A DNA stretch of 64,000 nt, taken from NCBI RefSeq assembly GCF_052857255.1, contig NC_135497.1, positions 181,569,478 to 181,633,477 of the forward strand. Direction: 5' to 3'. A program made the translations under genes and the position numbers. The notes below the pieces were generated by a model, which saw only the letters and a program-made list of their open reading frames with translations, did not search any database and had not been told where the DNA came from. Numbering within the stretch: the first letter of the stretch is position 1; each line of letters starts with the position of its first letter. Origin of the DNA: Amblyomma americanum (taxonomy: Eukaryota > Arthropoda > Arachnida > Ixodida > Ixodidae). Of the stretch, positions 43,965 through 53,879 are shown piece by piece.

Positions 43965-45725
43965 AAATTACTTTTGAAAAGTAATTAAATTCCATTACTA
44001 ATTACTTTCCTAGAAATCATGGAAGTAATTAACTTACATTACAAATTACTGGTCTCAAAATGTAATGACATTACATTACAATTACCTGCCTTAAGTAATG
44101 AAAATTGCTTAGTTTTGATGCTAAAATGTTGCGCATTGGTCATAGTTTGTGCAAAATTTCTAATTTTTTTTTCGTTTGCACCACCACTGAGCTTGAAAAT
44201 GGGCGTCAGAAATTTTGCCCCTCTTTAGTCAATTTGAACAGCCGCTTTGCTGATGTAGATGAGGTCTTTGTCATATCACTCTTCAATCAGAAGTACATCG
44301 TTCAATGTGTAATATGGTTCCACCATCCTGATTTTGAAGAATTTGTCATCCAAGTAAACAGCAGGAGTGTATTCACTGCTTATCCACGCATCATCCCAGA
44401 AGTGCACAGGTGCGCGAGGAGCTGCCAATTCTGCTGTTCAATTGATTTGTTTTGGAGGCAAGTTGGTGGAAATACATTTCATCTTGCTGGGACTTTGTTG
44501 CCTATCTTGCCCTTGAGTTAGAAATACGGCCTCAGATGAGGCCTCAAAAACCCGACAAATCATGGCCAACTTTCTTATACATGTCAGTTGAGACTTGTGA
44601 ATGTGGCGACGTCAAGGTACTTGCTCAAGCACTCGCAGTGCGTCTGCGCAAAGGTGCCAAATGGCATTCCTTGGTCATCGAGCTCTTCTGGTGGCCATGC
44701 AGTGCGTTTGTGTGTGAGACCTTATGCAGTGCAGGGAGATGCGTAGCAGTGCTGACGCGTGTGTGCACATCACCTCTCGTCCGCGTGCGCCGCTTTCCTG
44801 GGGTGCTGGTTATTACTGCTTGCGCGTTTTTAAGGCACAAGCCTTAAATGGCACATTAACATCAATACCCGGCGTTGTTGTCGATGTCCAGGAAAAGTGG
44901 TCCATAACCCCCAATGACATCATCAGCAAAGAGAAAAATTTCTTCCAAGTGTGCAGAGAATTGAACCAAGGGCCTTCAGATTGCGAGGTGATCACACAAC
45001 CCATGGACCACAATACCGCGTTGCTTCTTGGCAAGTAATGATTCATTTAATGTATGTGTTGCCCTATGACTATAGCTAATGAGTAGGTGTGTCACTAGAA
45101 AGGAAGGAAACAATATAAATTAAAAAGTGAATGTTTTTCGCCTTCAAAGCATGGAAGTAGTCTCTAGTGCCCTCCGTAGTTTATTCTTGCTTTGGATGTC
45201 GCCGCGTTGGCTCATTGGTTATATGGTGCTCGGCTGCTGACCCGAAAGACTTTGGTTTGATCCCGTCTACGGCAGTCTCATTATCGGTGGAGGCGAAATG
45301 CTATAGGCCCGTGTACTGTGCGATGTCAGTGCACGTTAAAGAACCCCAAGTGGTCAAAATTCCCGGAGCCCTTCACTATGGCGTCCCTCGATTGCTAGTC
45401 GAGGGACGCCATAGTGAATTAGTTGAGGGACGCCATAGTCGATTGCTTTGGGACGTTAAACCCCCATAAACTGCATATTTGCTTTGTATATGCTCATCTC
45501 CACAAACGCAAGGCCAAAACATTGCAGATACGAGGAGAAGCATGGACTCGGTATGCAGCAAAAGTGATATTGCTAGTAATTAATTACTTTTCCGTGAAAT
45601 TACTGCTTGAAAGTAGTTCATTACATTACTAAATTACCAGGCCACAAAAGTAATGAATTACATTAGAAATTAGCGAGAAAATTAATTTAATTACTGTAAT
45701 TATATTAGTAATTTAATTGCTGGCT
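43965..45725. mobile_element. DNA transposon remnant with AGTAATTA-rich ends
   Basis: The left side (43965-44100) and right side (45575-45720) both consist of repeated AATTACTTT, AAGTAATTA, TAATGTAATTA and similar words in both orientations. Such arrays are typical subterminal regions of non-autonomous DNA transposons. The interior holds short frames without recognised domains and a later SINE insertion. Exact ends and duplication could not be fixed. Confidence 0.4.
45200..45476 (+). repeat. Ruka-type SINE with an expanded hairpin insert
   Basis: Head GCCGCGTTGGCTCATTGG, B-box GGTTTGATCCC and tail TTAAACCCCCATAAACTG mark a full copy. Between GCCCTTCACTATGG and the tail, the word GAGGGACGCCATAG and its inverse occur three times (45375-45442) where normal copies have one, forming a small hairpin. 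Confidence 0.85.
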
Positions 45726-45739
45726 AGTCTGCCACACAC

Positions 45740-46860
45740 TGATTTCAAGGTGATTGCACACTGCTTTTCAATGAATGCGAAATGCTGACATGATAGCTTC
45801 TGCAAATGGTATGAAATAGGGCCTTTTACATTTTTAAGGCAAAGGTTTATGCCACCTTCCCTTTTATTTTTTCTCGCCCCCCCCCCCCCCCTTTTCCCTC
45901 TTCATATTTTTTTTTTTTTTTTGATGTTATGAATGCAATGTTTTAGCAAGAAACTTGAATTAGCCCCTATGAAAAATTTTTTTGCTGGTCTGCACGTGAC
46001 TGTCTCTATGCCCAGGTTTTGTGCCATTTCCTACTCCCTGGCATTTATTGGCACTTTTACTTCATTAAAACTTTTGTGAATGTGCTGGCACAAATTTTGA
46101 GCAGTTCCTTTTCTAGCGCTTGCAAGTTGTTTCCATATTTTTGTTTTCCATGGGGGTGAAGTTTCATGGCATGTCCAGTCCGTCAACTATTTCTTAGCGT
46201 TTTCAGATACTTTGTCCCATTACACTTGTGCATTGTGGAAGAGCCGCAGCTGCTCTTAAGATGCTTTGTGTCCTTGCCATTGTGCAGGGGCAGCAGCAGC
46301 GTCTTCTCCGCAGTGCTCAGGTGCAGGTGGGCAAAGCATCCAAAAATGATGGCTAGCTTGGCTGGCATTTTCTCTTGGTCTCTGAATGCATCATATGGTC
46401 AGAATTTGGCAAAATTATGGACATGTATACCAGGGAATCGTTTCGAAAAGTTATCCAGGATTTATATTGTGAATAAAAATAGCACAACATGCATAATTTT
46501 TGGTTTTGTGATACTGCAGATTACACGAACCAAGAACAGAATAGCAAGGTTCTACTGTATTTCTTTGAAGGGCTGTGACGGTTTTAAAGGGTGTCTAGCA
46601 ACCTAGAATTGTCAAGAGGAATTTCATTTACCTGGAAAAATCGGGGAATTGTGAGGGATACCATATAGAAAGTGGTCAAGTCTGGGAAAAGAACGGACTG
46701 AAATTAATGCAGGGGTCTGCTACGAGTTTTAACGATACTGTGAGTGTGCACCAAACTGTCCATTCTTATTGGCATGACATATTTTTGCTTCTAATGAGTA
46801 TTAGGCATGGCAGCCTGTCTGTTTTAGCTGTCTTTTTCTTGTCTTCAATTAAGTGAGCAT
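45740..46860. other. intergenic sequence with homopolymer runs
   Basis: About 12 C at 45877-45890 and about 15 T near 45908-45922. No gene recognised; the 146-codon frame at 46166-46606 has no motif I know and is overlapped by frames on the other strand. Confidence 0.4.
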
Positions 46861-46867
46861 TGTATAT

Positions 46868-46991
46868 TGTAACGGAAAACAGGGAGACAGGTCGCTAACC
46901 AGCAGAATACAGCAAGCAGCCAGCCAGCCAGCGAGAGACACTTCAACGTCTTCGAAGACACTTCAGCGCCACCTGAGAACACCAGGTGGCA
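46868..46991 (-). repeat. 3' LTR of the gypsy element
   Basis: 124 bp, plus-strand TGTAACGGAAAACAGGGAGA to CACCAGGTGGCA. Very short for a gypsy LTR. It contains CAGCCAGCCAGCCAG and TTCGAAGACACTTCAGCGCC. Identical to the partner at 52048. Confidence 0.95.
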
Positions 46992-47146
46992 TTACTCCCC
47001 CTCCAAAAAAAAGAAAAACAAAAGCGGGGTTGCAGTATGGGCAGTGGAAAGAGAAAAAAAAACAGCACAAGCACACAAAAATGTACAAGGGAGGTGGGCG
47101 AAGGTGTCCCACGCGAAAACTAGCAGAACACTGAGCGTACTATCCA

Positions 47147-48286
47147 TTACCGCGTGAAGTAGGGTTTCATGCGGACAACGTGCACAACCTCAGAGCGGGG
47201 TGGACGACGCTGAGGCTGCACAGTCCCGTCAGGAAGAACTTCGTAGGTCACTTCGGTGACGCGGCGCAAAACTCGGTACGGTCCAAAGTAACGGCACATC
47301 AGTTTTTCAGACAAGCCTGGGCGGCGTACCGGGGTCCACACCCAAACTTGGTCTCCCGGATGGTATTCGACGTGCCGATGACGGAGGTTGTAGCGGCGTG
47401 CATCCGTGCCCTGCTGCCGCTGAATGTGAAGACGGGCAAGTTGACGTGCTTCCTCGGCGCGCTGAGCGAACTGCTCGGCGTCTGGCGTGAGTGGGTGGTC
47501 ATCAGTGCTGCATGGAAGCATTGCATCCAGCATCGTCTGAACGTCACGTCCGTAGACCAGACGAAATGGTGTAAATCGGGTCGTCTCCTGGGTGGCCGTG
47601 TTGTAAGCGTATGTGACGTACGGGAGAATCTCGTCCCAGGTTTTGTGCTGCGAGTCTATGTACATTGCGATCATGTCGGCGATCGTTCTGTTGAGTCTCT
47701 CTGTGAGCCCGTTCGTCTGTGGGTGATAGGCAGTAGTTTTGCGATGGTTCGTGTGACTGAGCTCGAACACGTCGCGCATGAGCTGTGCCGTAAACGCCGT
47801 ACCTCGATCAGTGATTACGTGGGACGGTGCGCCATGACGCAGCACGATTTGTTGCATAAAAAACTGGGCGATCTCAGATGACGTACCGCGCTGCACCGCT
47901 TTAGTTTCCGCATACCTTGTTAAATAGTCGGTCGCGACTATGATCCATTTATGACCGGCCGATGACACAGGGAATGGGCCCAGAAGATCGATGCCGACTT
48001 GATCAAAAGGCGTCCGAGGGGGTTCAATAGGTTGCAGCAAGCCCGCTGGCTTGAGAGGAGGCGCCTTACGACGTTGGCAATCGCGGCAGCCTCTGACGTA
48101 ACGCTGGACGGCGTGAGAAAGTTTGGGCCAATAATACGCCTGGCGCACGCGTGCAAGTGTGCGGGCAAAGCCCAAGTGGCCGGAGGTCGGCTCATCGTGA
48201 CAAGCAAGAAGGATATCGGCGCGGAGATCTGCCGGAACGACGAGGAGGTGCGCTCGGTCAACAGTGCTGGAGTTTTTCTTAAACAA
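47147..48286 (-). CDS. pol: pol part 2: integrase
   Basis: The 379 codons are in the same frame as the upstream pol segment. HHCC zinc domain (HDEPTSGHLGFART, CRDCQRRK), DDE core (GIDLLGPF, VITDRGTAF, HPQTNGLTERLNRT) and the gypsy C-terminal domain (FGPYRVLRRVTEVTYEV) are all intact. The stretch 48287-48331 between the TGA and the first Met also reads as normal integrase N-terminal coding sequence. It is expressed only if the stop is read through, so this copy is probably disabled for integration in cis. Confidence 0.92.
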   Translation of the reverse strand: MFKKNSSTVDRAHLLVVPADLRADILLACHDEPTSGHLGFARTLARVRQAYYWPKLSHAVQRYVRGCRDCQRRKAPPLKPAGLLQPIEPPRTPFDQVGIDLLGPFPVSSAGHKWIIVATDYLTRYAETKAVQRGTSSEIAQFFMQQIVLRHGAPSHVITDRGTAFTAQLMRDVFELSHTNHRKTTAYHPQTNGLTERLNRTIADMIAMYIDSQHKTWDEILPYVTYAYNTATQETTRFTPFRLVYGRDVQTMLDAMLPCSTDDHPLTPDAEQFAQRAEEARQLARLHIQRQQGTDARRYNLRHRHVEYHPGDQVWVWTPVRRPGLSEKLMCRYFGPYRVLRRVTEVTYEVLPDGTVQPQRRPPRSEVVHVVRMKPYFTR

Positions 48287-48331
48287 AATGCCGTTCCGGA
48301 GACAGAAGGCCGGCAGGTTTCTAGAAAATTG

Positions 48332-50974
48332 TCAGGGTACGACAGAAGCTCGGCCCTCCAGATAATCAATGATAGGTCGCAGGTCTGGGTCAGCTCGCTG
48401 GCGGGTCATTAGGTCTAAGGCGCTGACAACTCCAATAAAACCACTCTCGTCCTCTATGCTATCATCCGCTAACCCGACGGGCGCGCGAGAGAGTGCGTCA
48501 GCGTCTTCGTGCGTCTGGCCAGATTTGTGCACAATGGTGTAATCGAATTCTTGGAGGCGGAGGCTCCATCGGGCTAGGCGCCCCGATGGGTCGCGAAGAT
48601 TTGCAAGCCAGCACAACGAATGGTGGTCGGTAACTACTTTGAACGGGCGGCCGTAGAGGTACGGACGAAATTTCATGGTTGCCCACATAACCGCAAGGCA
48701 TTCTTTTTCTGTGGTCGAATAGTTTGTTTCAGCGCGAGAAAGCGTGCGGCTTGCATACGCGATGACCCTTTCCACGCCACCTTGGTGTTGGACGAGTACG
48801 GCGCCGAGGCCGACGTTGCTCGCGTCGGTGTGGACTTCGGTTTCAGCCTCTTCATCAAAGTGCGCAAGAACAGGGGATGTTAGCAGTCGTCTGCGCAGCT
48901 CGGCAAAAGCCTCCTGCTGCTCGGCAGCCCACACGAACTGTGTATCATTGCGCGTGAGGTGGTACAGGGGTGCGGCAATCTTTGAAAAGTCGGCGATGAA
49001 GCGGCGGTAATATGCGCACAGACCCAAAAAACGTTGCACACTTTTCTTTGTTGCAGGAACAGGAAAGTTGGCGACGGCAGCAGTTTTCTCGGGGTCGGGC
49101 TTAACGCCATCGGCACTCACGAGGTGACCGAGAAACTTCAACTCTTTGTACCCAAAGTGGCACTTCTCGGGCTTTAGCGTTAAGTCGGCCGATCGGAGGG
49201 CATCTAATACTGTCCTCAGGCGTTCAAGGTGTTCGGCAAAGGTTTCGGAAAATACGACGACATCATCGAGATAAACCAAACAAGTTTGCCATTTTAGTCC
49301 AGCGAGAACGGTATCCATCATCCGCTGGAAAGTTGCCGGCGCTGAACATAGCCCAAAAGGTAGCACTTTAAATTCGTACAGTCCGTCGGGTGTCACGAAC
49401 GCCGTTTTTTCGCGGTCCCGCTCGTCGACCTCTATCTGCCAGTACCCACTCTTTAAATCAATGGAGGAGAAGTACTGGGCGCGACGAAGTCTGTCGAGCG
49501 AGTCGTCGATACGAGGCAGCGGGTAGACGTCTTTTTTGGTGATGTTGTTCAGTTTCCGATAATCCACGCAGAAGCGGAGTGTCCCATCCTTTTTCTTCAC
49601 CAGCACGACAGGTGAAGACCAGGGGCTGCTGGAAGGTTGAATGATTCCATCTGAAAGCATCTCCTTCACCTGCGTTTGGATCGCCTCACGCTCCTTCGGT
49701 GAGATACGGTACGGCTGCTGATGGATGGGGCGGGCATCGTCGGGCGTAATGATGCGGTGCTTGAGAAGAGCCGTTTGCCGGACTTTCGACGAAGAAGCGA
49801 AACAGGAGGAGTATTCAAGTAGGAGGGCACGTAGTTCTCGCTGTTGAGTCACCGAAAGGTCCGGGCTGATGTCAAGGGATGGGCGCACAGGTCTAACAGC
49901 TTCGAACGCGAAACATTCAGAAACCTCCGCTAAGGGGTCGGCGAATGCGATGGCAGTAGCACGAAAAAGGTGCCGGGGCTCGTTAGAGAAGTTAGTCACC
50001 AGGAGCTCAGAGCAGCCGTCGCGGAGATGGATGAGACCTCGCGCTGAGCAGATGCCGTGGGTGAGCAAAAGGGACAGGTTGCCCTCTGCGACCGCTGTCC
50101 CTTCACGTAGACCGTCGCAGTGAACACTCACAAAAACGCTGGCGCGTGGCGGAATCCAAACGCTCTCGGCGGATATTCTAAGGGCGGCGCGGCGTGGACA
50201 GTCCTCGGAGTAAACATCAGCTTTCTCGGTAGAAAATGTGACAGTGCGCTTTCGGAGGTCAATAATAGCTCCATACTCTCGGAGAAAATCAACGCCAAGG
50301 ATACAGTCACGGGAGCAGTTCGGTAGAACTAGGCAGCTGACAACAAATGTGGAGCTGCGAATTTGGACTCTTGCTGTGCATAGGCCAAGCGGAGTTACGA
50401 CATGTCCGCCAGCCGTGCGAATCTGCGTGCCGGACCATGGTGTCATTACTTTTTTAAGAAGCGCCGCTAGCTTTCCGCTTAAAATCGAGAAATCAGCGCC
50501 AGTGTCCACCAAAGCACTAACCTTATAGCCATCGAGAAGCACGGGTATATCCAACGAGAATCGATCTCCGAGTTCAGGTACTGCAGTCGTTGCCTTTAAA
50601 TCGCGGTCGGTCGCTGTTCGCGTTGTCGGGGGGTCTTGTTCAGATCGATTGCCAGCGGCCTCGCCCCCTGAGGTCGCTCTCTTTAGTTTTCCCGGCGGGG
50701 ACTTGGCGACCGTCTCTGCGCCATCCAGGAGGAGCTTTGGGGCTGTGGCGAAGGTCGGCGTGGTGATGGAGACCGAGACTGCCGCTGGGGAATTGTCGCC
50801 ATGCGCTGCTGGGCTACGTAGTCCTCGATCTCCCGGGGTCGTTGACCTCTTGGTGGACGGGGCATGTCGATAGGAAACCCCTGCAGCCCAAGCTGTCGAT
50901 ACGGGCACTGGCGATACAGATGACCGGGTTCCCCGCAGTGAAAGCAGAGACGCCGCCGATCCGGAGCACGCCAC
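48332..50974 (-). CDS. pol: pol part 1: protease, reverse transcriptase, RNase H (ends at an in-frame TGA)
   Basis: 880 codons. Retropepsin motif LVDTGADFSIL (Asp157), then RT with SPWSSPVVLVKKKDG, the first catalytic Asp in IDLKSGYWQ (507), LPFGLCSAPATFQ and the YLDD box (568-571). RNase H follows with VHTDASNVGLGAVL, AYASRTLSRAETNYS and KSGQTHEDADALSR. The frame closes at TGA 48334-48332 shortly after RNase H, and the same frame re-opens directly into integrase, so the stop is internal to pol. The first Met is not necessarily used, since translation probably enters from gag by frameshifting. Confidence 0.93.
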   Translation of the reverse strand: MACSGSAASLLSLRGTRSSVSPVPVSTAWAAGVSYRHAPSTKRSTTPGDRGLRSPAAHGDNSPAAVSVSITTPTFATAPKLLLDGAETVAKSPPGKLKRATSGGEAAGNRSEQDPPTTRTATDRDLKATTAVPELGDRFSLDIPVLLDGYKVSALVDTGADFSILSGKLAALLKKVMTPWSGTQIRTAGGHVVTPLGLCTARVQIRSSTFVVSCLVLPNCSRDCILGVDFLREYGAIIDLRKRTVTFSTEKADVYSEDCPRRAALRISAESVWIPPRASVFVSVHCDGLREGTAVAEGNLSLLLTHGICSARGLIHLRDGCSELLVTNFSNEPRHLFRATAIAFADPLAEVSECFAFEAVRPVRPSLDISPDLSVTQQRELRALLLEYSSCFASSSKVRQTALLKHRIITPDDARPIHQQPYRISPKEREAIQTQVKEMLSDGIIQPSSSPWSSPVVLVKKKDGTLRFCVDYRKLNNITKKDVYPLPRIDDSLDRLRRAQYFSSIDLKSGYWQIEVDERDREKTAFVTPDGLYEFKVLPFGLCSAPATFQRMMDTVLAGLKWQTCLVYLDDVVVFSETFAEHLERLRTVLDALRSADLTLKPEKCHFGYKELKFLGHLVSADGVKPDPEKTAAVANFPVPATKKSVQRFLGLCAYYRRFIADFSKIAAPLYHLTRNDTQFVWAAEQQEAFAELRRRLLTSPVLAHFDEEAETEVHTDASNVGLGAVLVQHQGGVERVIAYASRTLSRAETNYSTTEKECLAVMWATMKFRPYLYGRPFKVVTDHHSLCWLANLRDPSGRLARWSLRLQEFDYTIVHKSGQTHEDADALSRAPVGLADDSIEDESGFIGVVSALDLMTRQRADPDLRPIIDYLEGRASVVP

Positions 50975-52011
50975 AGGTCCGTCTTCCGCTGGGGTGATCG
51001 TCGATTGTCGATGTAGTACGTGTCGGGGTGTGCGGAAAACAGCGAGCCTTGATTGGACGGAGGAAACTGCGCCGAAGAGGGCGCAGGACGTTGCAAGGCT
51101 TCAGCGTACGTTGGACGACGGCACTCCGTTGGTAAAGGCGGCGGGTCAACGGACGGGAACGAAGGTCTCAAGGCTTGAACCTCTTCGCGGACAAGGCTAG
51201 CGAGAGAGCCGGCCGTCGGCAGGGGAGCACCGAAAAGCGCCTGGAGCTCTTCGCGCACAACGGAGCGGATCAGGTCGCGGAGAAGACCAAAGTTAGCCCC
51301 GAAGGCAGGAAGCGGCTCTGTAAGTGAAGCGGCGAGTACCGGCCGGTCGTAGGTGGTAGACCGCCGCAAGAGCATCTTCTCCATCGTGACCGCCTCCGAG
51401 AGAAACTCAGCAACAGTCCCAGGTGGACTGCGCACGAGGCCAGCGAAAAGTTGCTCTTTAACGCCGCGCATGAGATGGCGCACCTTTTTATCTTCGGGCA
51501 TGGCCGGGTCAGCTCGCCGGAAGAGCCGAGTCATATCCTCCACGTACATGCTTACAGTCTCATTCGGCATCTGAATGCGAGACTGCAAAGCCCGTTCTCG
51601 ACGATCCGTGCTGGTGTAGGTCTCCAGCAGGCGTCGGCGGAACTCGTGCCATGAGATTAGGGCGTCTTCTCGGTTTTCGTACCAGGTACGTGCACCATCT
51701 TCGAGACTAAAGAAGACGCTTCGAAGTTTAGCGGCGTCGTCCCACTGGTTGAATGAGGCCACGCGTTCAAACTCGAGAAGCCAGTCCTCTACGTCTTCGA
51801 GCTGACTGCCGTGGAATGGTTTGGGCAGTCGCGGATTCTGCAAGGTGTAGTAGGCAGCAGCTGGCATGACAGGTCGATGGGTGGGTGCTCTGGCAGACTC
51901 CAAAAGCCCGTGTTCGGGAGGTAGGCCTTGACTTCTCCGGCTAGCACGGTGCACGGGGGTGTCCACTAGCGAAGGACTGGAGCCCAGGGTATCCGGAGGA
52001 GTATGAGACAT
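50683..52011 (-). CDS. gag: gag polyprotein of the gypsy element
   Basis: The 442-aa protein has the retrotransposon gag capsid region at about 60-215 (motifs PKPFHGSQLEDVEDWLLEFE and DKKVRHLMRGVKEQLFAGL) and one CCHC zinc knuckle, CFHCGEPGHLYRQC, at 356-369. Its C-terminus is basic and Ser/Pro-rich. It assembles the particle and binds the RNA. The last 292 bases overlap pol in another frame (pol lies in the -1 register), implying programmed -1 frameshifting to make Gag-Pol. I could not fix a slippery heptamer. Confidence 0.92.
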   Translation of the reverse strand: MSHTPPDTLGSSPSLVDTPVHRASRRSQGLPPEHGLLESARAPTHRPVMPAAAYYTLQNPRLPKPFHGSQLEDVEDWLLEFERVASFNQWDDAAKLRSVFFSLEDGARTWYENREDALISWHEFRRRLLETYTSTDRRERALQSRIQMPNETVSMYVEDMTRLFRRADPAMPEDKKVRHLMRGVKEQLFAGLVRSPPGTVAEFLSEAVTMEKMLLRRSTTYDRPVLAASLTEPLPAFGANFGLLRDLIRSVVREELQALFGAPLPTAGSLASLVREEVQALRPSFPSVDPPPLPTECRRPTYAEALQRPAPSSAQFPPSNQGSLFSAHPDTYYIDNRRSPQRKTDLWRAPDRRRLCFHCGEPGHLYRQCPYRQLGLQGFPIDMPRPPRGQRPREIEDYVAQQRMATIPQRQSRSPSPRRPSPQPQSSSWMAQRRSPSPRREN

Positions 52012-52047
52012 ATACAGGGATCTTTACCCAGCGCCTACACCAAAATA

Positions 52048-52171
52048 TGTAACGGAAAACAGGGAGACAGGTCGCTAACCAGCAGAATACAGCAAGCAGC
52101 CAGCCAGCCAGCGAGAGACACTTCAACGTCTTCGAAGACACTTCAGCGCCACCTGAGAACACCAGGTGGCA
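52048..52171 (-). repeat. 5' LTR of the gypsy element
   Basis: Same 124 bases as the 3' LTR, no difference seen. Transcription would start in it and run leftwards; the gag ATG at 52011 lies only 36 bases inside. No obvious TATA box is visible in the LTR. Confidence 0.95.
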
Positions 52172-52179
52172 ATATACTG

Positions 52180-53200
52180 GTTGGTTCTGTACAGGTTGCC
52201 ACATTCCTCATTAAATTTGGTCTGGTGTATATGAATAGACACAGCTACGTTCAAAAGTATTTTCTGTGGAATAAGCCGTAGTCATAGTAATGTGCAGAAT
52301 TCATGCACTTTCAGTATACTGATGCGAGGTGCCACGCGACCCCAGTGGGGCATCAAAATCGATCTGTAAATCTTGCTCTCAGGCCTCGTCAATCTTGTAG
52401 GCTATTGTGGAAACAAACAAATAGAGGCTAGTTTCTCTGCGGTTCGAGCTGTGATGACGAGGTCGTAAAAAGCTGTTACTTTTTGTGGAAATCGCTTGGT
52501 GCTTGTCCTGTGGCATTGCTGCTATCGAAAGGGATGCCAGTGTGTGCCTTCATAGGAAAGGCAGTGAAAGGCAGTGCTTCTCAGTGATGAACAAACCAAC
52601 CTTTGTCAGCCCTCTTGTTCAAGGGTTCCTTCTTGAATGAATGAAATATTCTTTTGCAGTACAATGAGCAGTGTATGGAGCCCCTGAATGCATGCAGAGT
52701 GTTCCGTTTAGAAATTCTCCAGAATTTTCTCAAAGTAGAGTTTGTTTCTTTTGTGAAATCACATGTCAGCACATATGGCCACCACTCTTATCAACCATTA
52801 GAAGAAAGCAAAAGCTTGTGAGCATAGTTTTAACAAACTACCAAATCTAAGACTCCGGATCACCAAGGCCCTTTTCATCTAATGAGAAGGGAAACAGCTG
52901 CTGAAATTCCTGCACAGATTCCTAGTTGAAATGTGCCAGCATCTGTGGGTCCGTTATGGCCAGGGATTCCAGTGTGGTGAAACCCATACACAAGAGTTAG
53001 GTGGGCCATGTCCAGTCAAGAATGCTGCATCTGGGGCAGCATTCCACACCCGGAGGTGTCACAAGGGAGTGTGGAAGAGGTCGTCTTGTTAATGCTCTCA
53101 CTCTTGTTGTAGCTTAAGCTGCTGTTCATCGATTTTTTGTGTCATTAATGTTTCTCAACAATGCCACATCACGTCATACGCCTTTTCAGTGTCTGAACTG
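52180..53200. other. AT-rich intergenic sequence
   Basis: No gene or transposon end recognised. Short frames on both strands carry no known motif. Confidence 0.4.
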
Positions 53201-53214
53201 TGACAAGAGCATCT

Positions 53215-53350
53215 CCACCGCAGCCATGGCCTCGTGCTTGAGTGCTCGCCTCAGCTACGGGAGGTCGTGGGTACGATTCCCGCGGCCTCCAGTCCACCAG
53301 CCAATTAATACAATGGGAACAGGCGGTCCCCTGGCCTAGTGCTCAGCTCT
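53215..53350 (+). repeat. tRNA-derived SINE head, second family
   Basis: GCCATGGCCTCGTGCTTGAG and GAGTGCTCGCCTCAGCTACG resemble a tRNA A-box half, and GGGTACGATTCCCGC a B-box. The tRNA cloverleaf is degraded and continues into unrelated sequence, so it is a SINE and not a tRNA gene. A minus-strand relative lies at 53760-53870. Confidence 0.5.
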
Positions 53351-53639
53351 CCAGGGGTGCACTGCGTGGGAAGGATAGCCTATGCCTCAAAATTCCCGTC
53401 AAATACGGGCACAAAAACGTCTCCACGTGGTTAAAACCTGCAGTTCCAAAACTCCCGCCTTGTGCCAGTTACAAAACTTACAACGTTCACTTCTCTAGCC
53501 TCAAGAGAGATGTGCCATAGCTCTCTCCGCTCACAAACCCCCTTCGAGCAAAGTGCAGCGGTATTTGCTTGCTACCATTGTGGCTGGCTCACACGCATCT
53601 GCAGGTGTGCATGACGGGTTAAAAAAAAAGATGGGCTTC

Positions 53640-53870
53640 TACCGCACGAGGTGGATTTAGGGTTGCTTGACGGCGGAACTTATCTCTGATTCGTCAAGGC
53701 AGCAGTTTGGTCGAAGACCCTTGTCCCAAGCATCTCACCCTAGATGAGCCGAGCACCATGGCGGGGAAATCTTAAAACCGGTGGGTACCCGCCGGCACTG
53801 GGAATCTAACACAGCACCTCCCGAATGTGAGGCGGATGCTCTACCACAAGGCCGCGCTTCGGTGCTATGA
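53640..53870 (-). repeat. tRNA-derived SINE, second family, minus strand
   Basis: On the minus strand: GCGGCCTTGTGGTAGAGCAT then CCGCCTCACATTCGGGAGG and GTGTTAGATTCCCAGTGCC, an A-box/B-box arrangement with good spacing, followed by a non-tRNA body (GGTACCCACCGGTTTTAAGA). Confidence 0.55.
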
Positions 53871-53879
53871 TCTTCGCCA

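Larger units (their letters stand above)
46868..52171 (-). mobile_element. near-intact Ty3/gypsy LTR retrotransposon
   Basis: Identical 124-bp LTRs, flanked by ATAT (46864-46867 and 52172-52175), enclose gag, protease, reverse transcriptase, RNase H and integrase in that order on the minus strand. No env-like frame is present. The polypurine tract (minus strand GGAGGGGGAGTAA) adjoins the 3' LTR at about 46992-47004. After the 5' LTR the minus strand reads TATTTTGGTGTAGGCGCTGG, the expected primer-binding region, but I cannot assign a tRNA. Identical LTRs mean a recent insertion. One stop codon interrupts pol. Confidence 0.95.

Noticed and set aside
47180..47881. 233-codon plus-strand open frame over the integrase gene
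   Set aside because: It is the antisense shadow of integrase; no domain or codon pattern of its own.
53215..53290. Possible tRNA gene
   Set aside because: A- and B-box-like words are present, but the cloverleaf is not complete and non-tRNA sequence follows directly, as in SINEs.
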